From: CAZHHH01 sp052400685
Lineage (GTDB): Bacteria > Bacteroidota > Bacteroidia > Bacteroidales > Marinilabiliaceae
DNA length: 64,000 bases
NCBI GenBank assembly: GCA_052400685.1
Contig: JBQTGJ010000002.1
Strand: one strand, 5' to 3'
Under the pieces are notes generated by a model that saw only the letters and a program-made list of their open reading frames with translations, had not been told where the DNA came from and ran no database searches. The position numbers were made by a program, and so were the translations under genes. Below are positions 44,272-53,790 of this stretch, piece by piece (the stretch's first letter is position 1; the number at the start of each line of letters is the position of its first letter).

Positions 44272-46080
44272 TTTAGTCTGAATAGGTTGTAATTCGACCT
44301 CTAGTTTGATTGATCTATCTCCTTCTATTTTTGTTTTGAAACCGAGGATGATTTTACCCGGATTCTTATCTTCAAAATCGTTGACAGGTTGTGCCGAAAA
44401 AAGTTCGATCTGTGCATTTTCAGGAGAAATAATACGAAACGCCATTTTCTGATCTTCTTGCGTTATAACAGCCGAATGAGATGAATTGATCTTTACATTA
44501 TCGACAGTAACCATGGACCAGCGCACCTCAGAATCCTGCATGTTATTTTCAATTTCGTCGGTAATCAAGACCTTCCCATTGTTTAATAAGGCTACGGTAC
44601 GTATCGCTTTCCTGATCGATTCCCGATAAACGGGCGTTAAATCGACTGTTGCTGATTTTAAATTTTCGTGTTTAGTTGTTGCAATTATTTTAGCACTTCC
44701 ATCAACCAACTGATGTTTATTGTCGAAGGTTAAGGTATTGTGGGCTTTGTTTATATAGCGAAATACCTTCCAGCGGTCTCCTGTCTGACTCCCATCAAAC
44801 AGATTTATGCCATGTTCTTCAAGAGTATTGTAATCGTGCATGCCTAAATCAAAAGCCCATCGTTTTCCGTTTGCATCCATTACAAAGCTACCAGCATCCA
44901 TGTGTCCATGATTGAGTCCTGGTGATCCACCTTTAACAGCTACAAAGGTTGAGGTTTTGTCCCATCCGGTGCGGAAAATAGCCAATGGGTTTTTGCCATC
45001 CCCTTTCCAGAACATATTTGATGGTTTATTATTATCGAAATTTACTCCCGATATCCACGAAATCATAAATGGAAGAAGCCGGTTTTCAATGCTTTCGGCA
45101 TCAATTTTACGCTTGCCATCCATAACATCCTGCAAAAGTGGTTTTATGTTGAAAAGCAATTCAGGTTTTTGCAATTCGTTAGCGAACCAACAAATTGTAG
45201 GCGAAAGTATTACAGGTTCTCTGTTATCAGAAAAATTAAAATTTCCATTTGGACCGAATACATTTAAATAGAAATCTCCACTCTTAAGAAACCCTGCTCC
45301 TATACTTATAGTCTCATCGGGGAAGTTTTGGCTGTAAGCATCTAAAAACAAACAATGAAAGCTTGTTCCATAATCCCAATACATGGCTCCTTCGGGGTAA
45401 ATACCATCGGGTTCATACACCTGTTTCGGCTTTTCAATTGAAGAAATTGCACGTCGAATAAGTGAATCGCAAAATTCAGGGTAGTCCTCGTACAAAGCCA
45501 ATGCGCCAAATGTGATGCTGGCATTACAAACCTGATTCCAGTTGTGATCAACTTTTAACCACCAACTATCATCTGTGGCCTGTTTCAATCCTTTTTCTAA
45601 TATTGCTTGTTTTACAATTTCTTTTGTTTCATTCGGGAGATCGTTGTACAACCAGTCGTAACCAATAGACATGGCCATGGTCATTTCTGCCACATCTAAA
45701 AAAAGATCGGGATTCCATGTTTGAAAAGAGCTCGCTTTCAACAGAAGTTCTTCTGCTTTATCGAGGTATTTTTTATCGTTTGTAAGCTGATAAGCGTATG
45801 ACAAATACCCTACTCTTTTGAGATATCTTCTTGAGACAGGCAACAAACGCCTACCCAACATTTTAAATTCAGGAGCGGGTAAAAGAAGCATCTCATCGGC
45901 CGTACTAATAAGTACCTTGTTCAACTTTATTACATGATCAGGAAGATTTTCTGTGTCATGAAAAAGTTGCTTGTTAAAGGCTATGCGTGGATGTTCGGGA
46001 ATGGTATTTTTATTACGGGTTGAGCAACTCATAAAAATGCTCAACAGTAAAATAATGGTGACACAATATATCTTATTCAT
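44269..46080 (-). CDS. Heparinase II/III-like polysaccharide lyase, lipoprotein (copy 1)
   Basis: A 603-aa predicted lipoprotein (signal MNKIYCVTIILLLSIFMSC, lipobox Cys19). The fold is that of heparinase II/III-type lyases: an N-terminal alpha/alpha toroid (about 40-360) with HNWNQVCNASITFG and YPEGAMYWDYGTSFHCLF, and a C-terminal antiparallel beta domain with GGSPGLNHGHMDAGSFVMD and FDLGMHDY. Such enzymes cleave uronate glycosidic bonds by beta-elimination, giving unsaturated ends for GH105. It is a tandem paralogue of the next gene (about four fifths identical by eye). HNWNQVC replaces the commoner NNWNQVC seen in copy 2. The PL family (12, 15, 17, 21, 33 and others) cannot be assigned. 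Confidence 0.82.
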   Translation of the reverse strand: MNKIYCVTIILLLSIFMSCSTRNKNTIPEHPRIAFNKQLFHDTENLPDHVIKLNKVLISTADEMLLLPAPEFKMLGRRLLPVSRRYLKRVGYLSYAYQLTNDKKYLDKAEELLLKASSFQTWNPDLFLDVAEMTMAMSIGYDWLYNDLPNETKEIVKQAILEKGLKQATDDSWWLKVDHNWNQVCNASITFGALALYEDYPEFCDSLIRRAISSIEKPKQVYEPDGIYPEGAMYWDYGTSFHCLFLDAYSQNFPDETISIGAGFLKSGDFYLNVFGPNGNFNFSDNREPVILSPTICWFANELQKPELLFNIKPLLQDVMDGKRKIDAESIENRLLPFMISWISGVNFDNNKPSNMFWKGDGKNPLAIFRTGWDKTSTFVAVKGGSPGLNHGHMDAGSFVMDANGKRWAFDLGMHDYNTLEEHGINLFDGSQTGDRWKVFRYINKAHNTLTFDNKHQLVDGSAKIIATTKHENLKSATVDLTPVYRESIRKAIRTVALLNNGKVLITDEIENNMQDSEVRWSMVTVDNVKINSSHSAVITQEDQKMAFRIISPENAQIELFSAQPVNDFEDKNPGKIILGFKTKIEGDRSIKLEVELQPIQTK

Positions 46081-46149
46081 AATCGGTTAAATATTAGACA
46101 AAATAAAAACCTGTTCAATTCAGGCAGCTATACATTAATAAATACAGTT

Positions 46150-47964
46150 TTATTGATTAATGTAAACTGGTTTTAATTCGACCTCAAGTTTAATTGATTC
46201 ATCTCCTTCTATTTTTGTTTTGAAACCGAGGATGATTTTACCCGGATTCTTATCTTCAAAATCGTTGATGGGTTGTGCCGAAAACAGTTCGATCTGTGCA
46301 TTTTCAGGAGACACAATACGAAACGCCATTTTCTGATCTCCCTGCGTTATAACAGCCGAATGGGATGAACTGACCTTTACATCATCGACCGTAACCATGG
46401 ACCAGCGTACCTCTGACGCCTGCATGTTATTTTCAATTTCGTCAGTAATCAGTACCTTCTCATTGTTTATTAAGGCCACTGTACGCATCGCTTTATTAAT
46501 GGATTCCCGATAAACGGGCGTTAAATCAACTGTTGCTGATTTAAGATTTTCGTGGTTAGTTGTTGCAATTATTTTAGCACTTCCATCAACCAACTGATGT
46601 TTATTGTCGAAGGTTAAAGTATTGTGCGCTTTGTTTATATAGCGAAATACCTTCCATCGATCTCCTGTCTGACTACCATCAAACAGATTTAGTCCTTGCA
46701 ATTCCAAAGGAAGGTATTCGTGCATGCCTAAGTCATAAGCCCATCGTTTTCCGTTTGCATCCATAACAAAACTACCTGCATCCATGTGTCCATGACTGAG
46801 TCCGGGTGATCCACCTTTTACGGCTACAAAGGTTGAGTTTTTATCCCATCCGGTACGGAAAACAGCCAGTGGATTTTCACCATCTCCTTTCCAGAACATA
46901 TTTGATGGTTTAGTATTATCGGGGTTAACTCCCGACATCCACGAAATCAGAAATGGGAAAAGTCGATTTGCAGTATTTTGGGCATCTATTTTTTTCTTGC
47001 CATCCATTAAATCCTGCAGAAGTGGCTTTACGTTGAAAAGTAATTCTGATTTTTGAAATTCATTGGCAAACCAAAAAATGCTCGTAGATAAGCCTTTTAT
47101 CCCGCGGTCATCTGAATAGTTAAAGCTTCCTTGAGGACCAAAAACATTCAAATAAAAATCACCACTGTTTTTAAACCCATTTCCAGGGACTATTGGTTTT
47201 TCAGGAAAATTTTGTCTGTATGCACTGATGAACAAACAATAAAAACTGGTTCCGTAATCCCAATACATAGGTCCTTCAGGATAAACACCATCAGGTTCAT
47301 ATACTTGTTCGGGTCGTTTTAATGAAGAAATTGCCCGCTGAATTAATGAGTCGCAAAGATCCGGATAGTCTTCATATAAGGCCAATGCCCCAAATGTAAT
47401 ACCAGCATTGCATACCTGGTTCCAGTTGTTGTCAACTTTTAGCCATCCCTTATCACCGACAGCTTCTTGTAATCCTTTTTCTAAAATTGCCTGCTTTACA
47501 ATTGTTTTTGTTTCTTTCGAAAGATCGTTGTACAACCAATCGTAACCAATAGCCATGGCCATTGTCATTTCAGCCACATCCAAAAAGTGATCCGGATTCC
47601 AGGTGTGGAATGAACACGCCTTCAATAGAAGTTCTTCTGCTTTATCGAGGTATTTTTGCGCCTTTGTAAGATGATAAGCGTGTGACAAATACCCTACTCT
47701 TTTAAGATATGTTCTTGAAACATCTACTAAACGTTTCCCATCCATCTTAAATTCAGGAGCAGGTAAAAGAAGCATCTCATCGGCAGCAGTAATCAATACA
47801 TGATTTAAAGCGATCACATGATCGGGGAGATTATTTGTCTCTTCGAATAATTGCTTGTTAAAAGCCAGGCGTGGATGCGCGGGAATATTATCTTTATTTT
47901 GCGGTGCGCAACCTATCAGAATGCTTAAAAATAAGAAAATTGCGATGAAATGAGCTTTATTCAT
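46150..47964 (-). CDS. Heparinase II/III-like polysaccharide lyase, lipoprotein (copy 2)
   Basis: A 604-aa predicted lipoprotein (signal with FLSILIGC, lipobox Cys19), paralogous to the gene 70 bp downstream and co-directional. It has the same toroid and beta-domain layout: NNWNQVCNAGITFG, YPEGPMYWDYGTSFYCLF, GGSPGLSHGHMDAGSFVMD and YDLGMHEY. The two copies are almost identical in the C-terminal half even at DNA level but diverge more in the N-terminal half and in the loop around RPEQVYEPDGVYPEG. Substrate is likely shared or slightly shifted between them. It lies 776 bp after susD, the gap being filled with gene relics. Confidence 0.82.
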   Translation of the reverse strand: MNKAHFIAIFLFLSILIGCAPQNKDNIPAHPRLAFNKQLFEETNNLPDHVIALNHVLITAADEMLLLPAPEFKMDGKRLVDVSRTYLKRVGYLSHAYHLTKAQKYLDKAEELLLKACSFHTWNPDHFLDVAEMTMAMAIGYDWLYNDLSKETKTIVKQAILEKGLQEAVGDKGWLKVDNNWNQVCNAGITFGALALYEDYPDLCDSLIQRAISSLKRPEQVYEPDGVYPEGPMYWDYGTSFYCLFISAYRQNFPEKPIVPGNGFKNSGDFYLNVFGPQGSFNYSDDRGIKGLSTSIFWFANEFQKSELLFNVKPLLQDLMDGKKKIDAQNTANRLFPFLISWMSGVNPDNTKPSNMFWKGDGENPLAVFRTGWDKNSTFVAVKGGSPGLSHGHMDAGSFVMDANGKRWAYDLGMHEYLPLELQGLNLFDGSQTGDRWKVFRYINKAHNTLTFDNKHQLVDGSAKIIATTNHENLKSATVDLTPVYRESINKAMRTVALINNEKVLITDEIENNMQASEVRWSMVTVDDVKVSSSHSAVITQGDQKMAFRIVSPENAQIELFSAQPINDFEDKNPGKIILGFKTKIEGDESIKLEVELKPVYINQ

Positions 47965-48039
47965 AATCGGTAAATATCAGATAAAAGTTCGTCAGCTTTT
48001 CATTATAAGTGATCCTGATCTTCTAAAATCATCACCTTA

Positions 48040-48424
48040 TTATACAATCACTTTCTCAGCGAAACTATTGGATATAATTACACATACGCCGGGGCTCAAA
48101 TCAGCAACGTTAATTGATAAAGTTGGTCCATTTGCTCCAGATTCATAAACTGTAGCTCCAGTCATATCAACCAGGTCAATAGACCTTCGGCAACAAACTC
48201 AAAATCTGTAGTCTCATCTTTTACCTTCAAACCGACTTTATCGTCATCACATTTGTAATATGCAAAAAGATGTTCTTCATCGGCCGCCGTAAGTTCTGTT
48301 TAATAGATCTCTTTTATTTGAACTGCAGTTCGGGCAACATTCCATAATCTAATCTCATCCATTTTACCAAGAAAAGAACAATTGTCGATTTCCACCAATT
48401 GCCATATAATCTCCAAACCTGACA
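48040..48424 (-). pseudogene. Relic of a LamG-domain protein with T9SS tail
   Basis: The minus strand reads GDYMAIGGNRQLFF, then GKMDEIRLWNVARTAVQIKE with a stop after it, TELTAADEEHLFAYYKCDD, and in another frame DMTGATVYESGANGPTLSIN and VADLSPGVCVIISNSFAEKV to a stop. GKIDEvriWN is the LamG/concanavalin-like signature and the end is a T9SS type A tail. At least two frameshifts and one stop. It was probably a secreted glycan-binding protein of the PUL. Confidence 0.75.
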
Positions 48425-48690
48425 TTAATGCAAGAAACATATTAGTATCAGGTGTTTTTGAGTTTTCAACGGCTTACAATATCTGTCTGTCCCTGCTTTT
48501 CTGGCGATGGTATTTACTGACTGACGATCAATCAACTTAATTAGCGGTCAAAATAGTGGTTGTCCGGTAAAATTTACAGATTTGCTCACGGTCATAATTT
48601 GTTTTATGAAAAATACAAACTTAACCATGAACGGGGTTTTGCTAATAATTTAGATACCCCGTTCTGTTTCTTTTACCGGACACCACTATT
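48425..48690 (-). mobile_element. Truncated IS4-family (DUF4372) insertion sequence
   Basis: Left end with TTTTACCGGACACCACTATT at 48671-48690 and the beginning of a transposase on the minus strand from the ATG at 48595: MTVSKSVNFTGQPLF*PLIK, LIDRQSVNTIARKAGTDRYC, KPLKTQKHLI. FTGQPxF ... DRYCK ... HL is the N-terminus of the Bacteroidota IS4-type transposase with DUF4372. There is a stop in codon 16 and the rest is lost where it meets the LamG relic. Confidence 0.75.
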
Positions 48691-48740
48691 TTTAATTGAA
48701 GATCAACAAATTATTGACTTTGAATAAAATTCATTTTGTT

Positions 48741-50384
48741 CTACCAGCCCGGATTCTGTTCTAAAACACCTTCGGAAAGGAGTATCTGTGATTCCGGAAT
48801 CGCTAAAAACCCGTTGGTTTCCGGACGGTAGGTAACAGTATAAGTATCTTCAATACCACCATTCACTACCGGAACATCTTTTACTGCGGCAAATGCAGCC
48901 ACTTCATCGTGCCAACGTAACAGGTCATAGTACCTTATTCCCTCGAAAGCCAGCTCGTGACGGCGTTCAGTTTTAATGGCTTCCAGAGATACAGGTTTAG
49001 TTGGTAACCCAGCTCTAAGCCTAACCTGATCGAAATAATCCTGCGCATTTGCACTTCCAAGTTCAGCCCCCATAAGCAGGACGTCAGCTAAACGAAGGAT
49101 TATATCATCCTGCATATTCCAAAACTGGTAATTGCTTTGTGTGCCGGCTCCAAGCATATAATCGTACATACCAGTACCTTCAACTTTAATAGACGCAATT
49201 TTCTTCATCCACATAAAAGTTTCATGCATCTGATCTTTTTGCACTTTATAGCTTTCATAAATCTCACCTTCATTTGGATCCTTTACATATAAAATTGAGC
49301 CTGCTTTTCGAGGGTCGCCATCTTCAAAACTTTCGTAAAGTTGTGGATTAACAGTTCCGGCTCCCCATCCTTGACCAAAATCCTGACGTTTATAACTACC
49401 TCTCATAGAACAAGCCAATGGTTGTGAGTTACAATAGCTCTTTTTATTAGGAGAAGACCAACCACCGTAAACAGAAAATTTTATTGAGAAGATCGTTTCA
49501 GTATTTCCCTCATCATCGCCAACCCAATTTAAACCATTGTCAATAGCATATTTATAGGTTGAATTTGCATAAGAATAAGGCCATATATTACGAAAATCCT
49601 GAATAAGTTTATGTCCACTGTTGTTAATACAATCATCAACCCATGCAATGACATCATTTTTGGTAACCGTTGAACCATCGGGCAAACTTACGTCAGCTTT
49701 TTCGTATTTTCCGGTATAAAACAGGAATGCTCTGGCAATCAAACCCTGGGCAGCCCATTTTGTAGCATGCCCTAAACGATCTGGAGAAATCTCGGTTGAT
49801 TTTATCGCCGGCATCAGTTCAATTGCAGTTTTAAAATCATATATAATCTGGCCAAAGAGTTCATCTGCTGAAGCTTTAGGGATATTGGCCGGCTCAGGAT
49901 TTGTAATAAGCGGCACATTACCAAAGGCTTGTGCCAAACGAAGGTAAAATAAAGCCCTTAAAAAATAAGCTTCGCCCAGTGCCTGATTACGGTCATCTTC
50001 ATTGGAATATTCGGCGTTATCAAAGTTTTTAATAATCATATTTGCCCGTAATATTCCTTTATAGTTACTGGTCCAAAAACCTTCGTGTTGGCTTTCAGTA
50101 TAAAACTCAAAATCGGCTATAGCATGCCACGCAGGATCACCTGTACTGGCGCCGGCAAAGCAATCATCTGACCTTAAATTGGCCAGAAAAAGAGCATTAT
50201 CAGAATTACCACTACTTGGCAATGCTGCATACGTTGCAGCTAATGCAGCTTCGATCTCCTCAGGCGTAGAATAATAATCAGCATTAGATACCTCGTAAAG
50301 ATTTTCTTTAACCAGGAAATCGTTGTCGCAACCAGTCAATAATACGGTTGCAATTGTCATTATAATATATATTATTTTATTCAT
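48741..50384 (-). CDS. SusD/RagB-family outer-membrane nutrient-binding lipoprotein
   Basis: A 547-aa surface lipoprotein that caps the SusC channel and captures glycan. Signal MNKIIYIIMTIATVLLTGC gives lipobox Cys19. Then the tetratricopeptide-based SusD fold: DNDFLVKENLYEVSNADYYS, ALGEAYFLRALFYLRLAQAFGNVPL, DELFGQIIYDFKTAIELMP, GHATKWAAQGLIARAFLFYTG, and the C-terminal IKTERRHELAFEGIRYYDLLRW and LAIPESQILLSEGVLEQNPGW, all hallmark SusD sequences. It starts 19 bp after susC. The ATG at 50384 is chosen; a TTG two codons upstream is unlikely. Confidence 0.96.
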   Translation of the reverse strand: MNKIIYIIMTIATVLLTGCDNDFLVKENLYEVSNADYYSTPEEIEAALAATYAALPSSGNSDNALFLANLRSDDCFAGASTGDPAWHAIADFEFYTESQHEGFWTSNYKGILRANMIIKNFDNAEYSNEDDRNQALGEAYFLRALFYLRLAQAFGNVPLITNPEPANIPKASADELFGQIIYDFKTAIELMPAIKSTEISPDRLGHATKWAAQGLIARAFLFYTGKYEKADVSLPDGSTVTKNDVIAWVDDCINNSGHKLIQDFRNIWPYSYANSTYKYAIDNGLNWVGDDEGNTETIFSIKFSVYGGWSSPNKKSYCNSQPLACSMRGSYKRQDFGQGWGAGTVNPQLYESFEDGDPRKAGSILYVKDPNEGEIYESYKVQKDQMHETFMWMKKIASIKVEGTGMYDYMLGAGTQSNYQFWNMQDDIILRLADVLLMGAELGSANAQDYFDQVRLRAGLPTKPVSLEAIKTERRHELAFEGIRYYDLLRWHDEVAAFAAVKDVPVVNGGIEDTYTVTYRPETNGFLAIPESQILLSEGVLEQNPGW

Positions 50385-50402
50385 TGTCAATCGTTTTATA
50401 TA

Positions 50403-53400
50403 TTAGAATTTAAGGCTTACACCTACTAAATAAGTTCTGGCTGAAGGATACAAACCCAGATCTACACCAGAAGCCCATGAACTGGGAGCATAACCAACTT
50501 CAGGATCTGAACCTGAATAGTTCGTTATCGTATAAAGATTTTTAGCTGAAACATAAAGTCTGGCTTCACTCAATGGTAATTTATTGAATAGCATTTTCAG
50601 ATCGTACCCCACAGTAAGGTTACTCAATCGTAAAAAGTCAGCATCCTCAATGAATAAATCAGAGACGTTAAGTAAGTTACTATGTGTTTTCAAAGAAAGT
50701 AATGGCCATTTATTTGAAGTACCTTCACCATGCCAACGATCGTAAACACTGACATCATAATTTTGCTGAGGGATATCGCCAAATGAACGGTATGATTTTG
50801 CTATTTGATGTCCAAACATGCCATTTGCAGTAAGTTGTAAATAAAAACCTTTATAGTCGGCATTAAATTGGAATCCCAGGATATAATCAGGATTTGGATT
50901 ACCTAGCATTACCTTGTCATAGTCATCAATTTCCCCATCAGGCTCACCTTCCGGTCCACTCACATCAACAAAACGCACATCACCGGGTTTTGCGGATGCC
51001 ATTAAAGGGTCACCATCGGGGCCTACATATTCAGCAACTTCTTCTTCATTTTGCAAAATTCCATCTGTTTTATAGCCCAGGAAGTAACCAATAGGATAGC
51101 CGACTTCTGCACGATATAATTCAGGAGCTCCCTGACTTAAAACATAATCTGGTCCATGAATAATTTTCTCTTCATTAGCAATATCAAGAACTTCATTTTT
51201 GTTATGTGCCAACGAAACATTTACATTGTAAGAGAAATCACCACGTCTTTGATTCCAGCTTGTAACCAATTCTATTCCCTGATTTCTTACTGATCCACCA
51301 TTAATGGCAGCAGAAGCGCTTCCCCATGAAGCTAAAGATGGAGGAGATACCAACCAGTCGCGAGTATCTTTACGATACCAGTCGAAATTAAATTGAAGTG
51401 CACTGTCAAAAAAGTGAGCGTCGAAACCAAGGTCAACCTGCTCTGATGTTTCCCAGGATATATCTTCGTTGGGAACTCTTGCAGGATATGCACCTACAGT
51501 ATAACTCGTTTTGTCGTTACCAAAGAAATAATAAGCACTTTCATACGAAAGAGTTGAAAGGTATTGGAAATCTGAGATATCCTGATTACCATTTTGCCCC
51601 CAGCTAGCTCTTAACTTCAGGAAATTTAAGACAGGTACATCTTTCATAAAGGTTTCGTTAGTAGCTACCCAACCAGCCGAAACAGATGGGAATATTCCCC
51701 AGCGGTTATCTTCGGAAAACTTTGAAGAGCCATCATACCTTAAAACTCCTGTTAATAAATAGGTTTCATTGAAATCATATGATAAACGACCAAAGTAAGA
51801 CATCATTGCCCAGCCATAAGAGTCGCTTCCAGAAATTGCTGTATTTGTTGTTATTGTAGGAGAATTATCAATGTAAGCATGTTCAAAATCGCCAAAGATA
51901 TTTCCTTCATTAGAGGTTTGCATAGAAAGATTTTGTGCATTCCTGGTTGCCTCAGTACCAGCAAGAGCTGAAATATTATGACTTCCAACACTGTATTTAT
52001 ACGAAAGAGTATTGGTAAAAGTCCACGTATAGCCCTGATTCATTTGTTGGGTCGTATTATCAATCGTAGAAATAGCCGTTTGACTTAAATCATAAGGTAC
52101 CATATAACTTCTGGACGATCCAAACCATGCATTTACACCATAAGAAGAACGGAAAACCAAATTACGTATTGGTTCTATTGAAACATATGCACTTCCTACA
52201 ATTCGGTTGCTATTATTCTCATTGTTAGCACCGTTATATATCATACTTGCAATTGGATTACTTTCTTTTGAATTCCAATCGGTAGCATAATGATATGGAT
52301 AAGCCGGGTCGCTTTCGTCTTCAGCATACATTGGCAACACAGGCGTTGCAATTAGCGCGTTGTGAAAGTCGTTCCAGTATATATTGCCGGTACGAACTGT
52401 TGGACTTGAACTGTTGGTATAGGTAAGTGTTTGGCCAACTTTAAAAACATCCCTTTTGTTATGAGTAATTAGTGAATGGTCACTATTTAAACGGACATTA
52501 ATTCGCTTATATGTGTTATTAGTACCTTTACCAATAATACCTTTTTCTTTGTGGTAACCAAAGCCTAAAGAATAAACAGATTTATCACTTCCTCCGGTAA
52601 TGTTAACGCTATGATTTTCAACATATGCTTCATCATCTACCATTTCATCAATCCAATCTGTTCCTTGCCATTCACCGCTAACAATCTTATCATAATTTGG
52701 AACTAAACTTTCCCATGAAATGGGGACAACCTCTTTACCCCTTGCGATATAATCATTTGCATTGGCTTCGTCCATGATTTCAATGTATTGTTGTGCATTG
52801 AGCATCTTAGGAGCATTTACCATGCTGTGCCATCCATGATAGAAATCATAAGAGACAGTCGCTTTCTGACTCTTTTTTCCCTGTTTTGTTGTAACCAGAA
52901 TGACTCCGTTAGCAGCACGCGATCCATAAATGGCAGCCGAAGCAGCATCTTTTAAAACATCAACACTTTCAATGTCGGAAGGTGCAAGGTGATTAATGTT
53001 ATCGGTTGAAACGCCATCAACAATATATAAAGGAGCTGAATTTCCCGTAGTACCAATACCTCTAATATAAACCTCAGCGCTGGCACCCGGTTGTCCATTG
53101 CTTTGAGTAATAGTTACACCAGCACTTACGCCTTTCAATGCATCAATAGCACTGGTCGTATTTAATTTTTGAATGTCTTCCCCTCCGATATTAACGGAAG
53201 ATCCTGTCCCTAATTTTTTCTTTTGAACCCCATAACCAATAGCAACAACTTCCTCTAACTGAAGAATATCTTCATGAAGCGTTATGTTGAGATAAGATTG
53301 ATCTGATATCTCAACCGTTTGATTAAGAAAACCAATAAATGAGAAAACTAAGCTGGCATCATCACCATTAACCGTAATTATAAATGAACCGTCAACATTA

Positions 53401-53597
53401 GTAATGGTACCATTGGTTGTCCCTTTTTCAGTTACGTTTACACCCGGAATTGGTGCTCCTGTATCATCTGATACGGTTCCAGAAATCTGCTTCCCTTGCC
53501 CGAAAACAGATAATTGAAACGCAAGAAAAAAAATCAATAAGAGTTTTGATCGGGAAAAACTCGAATGATTCAACAAAGAATTTCGATTTTTAGTCAT
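50403..53597 (-). CDS. SusC/RagA-family TonB-dependent outer-membrane transporter
   Basis: A 1064-aa TonB-dependent glycan importer. Signal peptide (about 15-34), carboxypeptidase-D-regulatory-like domain (about 38-110, ISGTVSDDTGAPIPGVNVTEKGTTNGT), TonB-box region LEEVVAIGYGVQKKK, plug domain (about 125-235, ALKGVSAGVTITQSNGQPG, YIVDGVSTDNI, VLKDAASAAIYGSRAANGVILVTTK) and a 22-strand barrel that ends SARTYLVGVSLKF. It forms the pump of the PUL with SusD. Promoter module D (53791-53884) is upstream, leader about 185 nt. There is no N-terminal signalling extension, so no trans-envelope sigma relay. Confidence 0.97.
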   Translation of the reverse strand: MTKNRNSLLNHSSFSRSKLLLIFFLAFQLSVFGQGKQISGTVSDDTGAPIPGVNVTEKGTTNGTITNVDGSFIITVNGDDASLVFSFIGFLNQTVEISDQSYLNITLHEDILQLEEVVAIGYGVQKKKLGTGSSVNIGGEDIQKLNTTSAIDALKGVSAGVTITQSNGQPGASAEVYIRGIGTTGNSAPLYIVDGVSTDNINHLAPSDIESVDVLKDAASAAIYGSRAANGVILVTTKQGKKSQKATVSYDFYHGWHSMVNAPKMLNAQQYIEIMDEANANDYIARGKEVVPISWESLVPNYDKIVSGEWQGTDWIDEMVDDEAYVENHSVNITGGSDKSVYSLGFGYHKEKGIIGKGTNNTYKRINVRLNSDHSLITHNKRDVFKVGQTLTYTNSSSPTVRTGNIYWNDFHNALIATPVLPMYAEDESDPAYPYHYATDWNSKESNPIASMIYNGANNENNSNRIVGSAYVSIEPIRNLVFRSSYGVNAWFGSSRSYMVPYDLSQTAISTIDNTTQQMNQGYTWTFTNTLSYKYSVGSHNISALAGTEATRNAQNLSMQTSNEGNIFGDFEHAYIDNSPTITTNTAISGSDSYGWAMMSYFGRLSYDFNETYLLTGVLRYDGSSKFSEDNRWGIFPSVSAGWVATNETFMKDVPVLNFLKLRASWGQNGNQDISDFQYLSTLSYESAYYFFGNDKTSYTVGAYPARVPNEDISWETSEQVDLGFDAHFFDSALQFNFDWYRKDTRDWLVSPPSLASWGSASAAINGGSVRNQGIELVTSWNQRRGDFSYNVNVSLAHNKNEVLDIANEEKIIHGPDYVLSQGAPELYRAEVGYPIGYFLGYKTDGILQNEEEVAEYVGPDGDPLMASAKPGDVRFVDVSGPEGEPDGEIDDYDKVMLGNPNPDYILGFQFNADYKGFYLQLTANGMFGHQIAKSYRSFGDIPQQNYDVSVYDRWHGEGTSNKWPLLSLKTHSNLLNVSDLFIEDADFLRLSNLTVGYDLKMLFNKLPLSEARLYVSAKNLYTITNYSGSDPEVGYAPSSWASGVDLGLYPSARTYLVGVSLKF

Positions 53598-53790
53598 AAT
53601 TATGTATTCGATTAAAAATTGTTAAAATGTAAACTATACCTCGATTAATACAACGCTGTCCTTTTCCTTAATTCTATCGTTTACCCCCAAGCTAAAAAGG
53701 AGCAAATCCCCATTCGTTTCTCTCCATTAATTAAAGTCAAAGTCAAATAGTGGTAATAAAACTAAATAACTGTTTATTTCCTTTACAACT

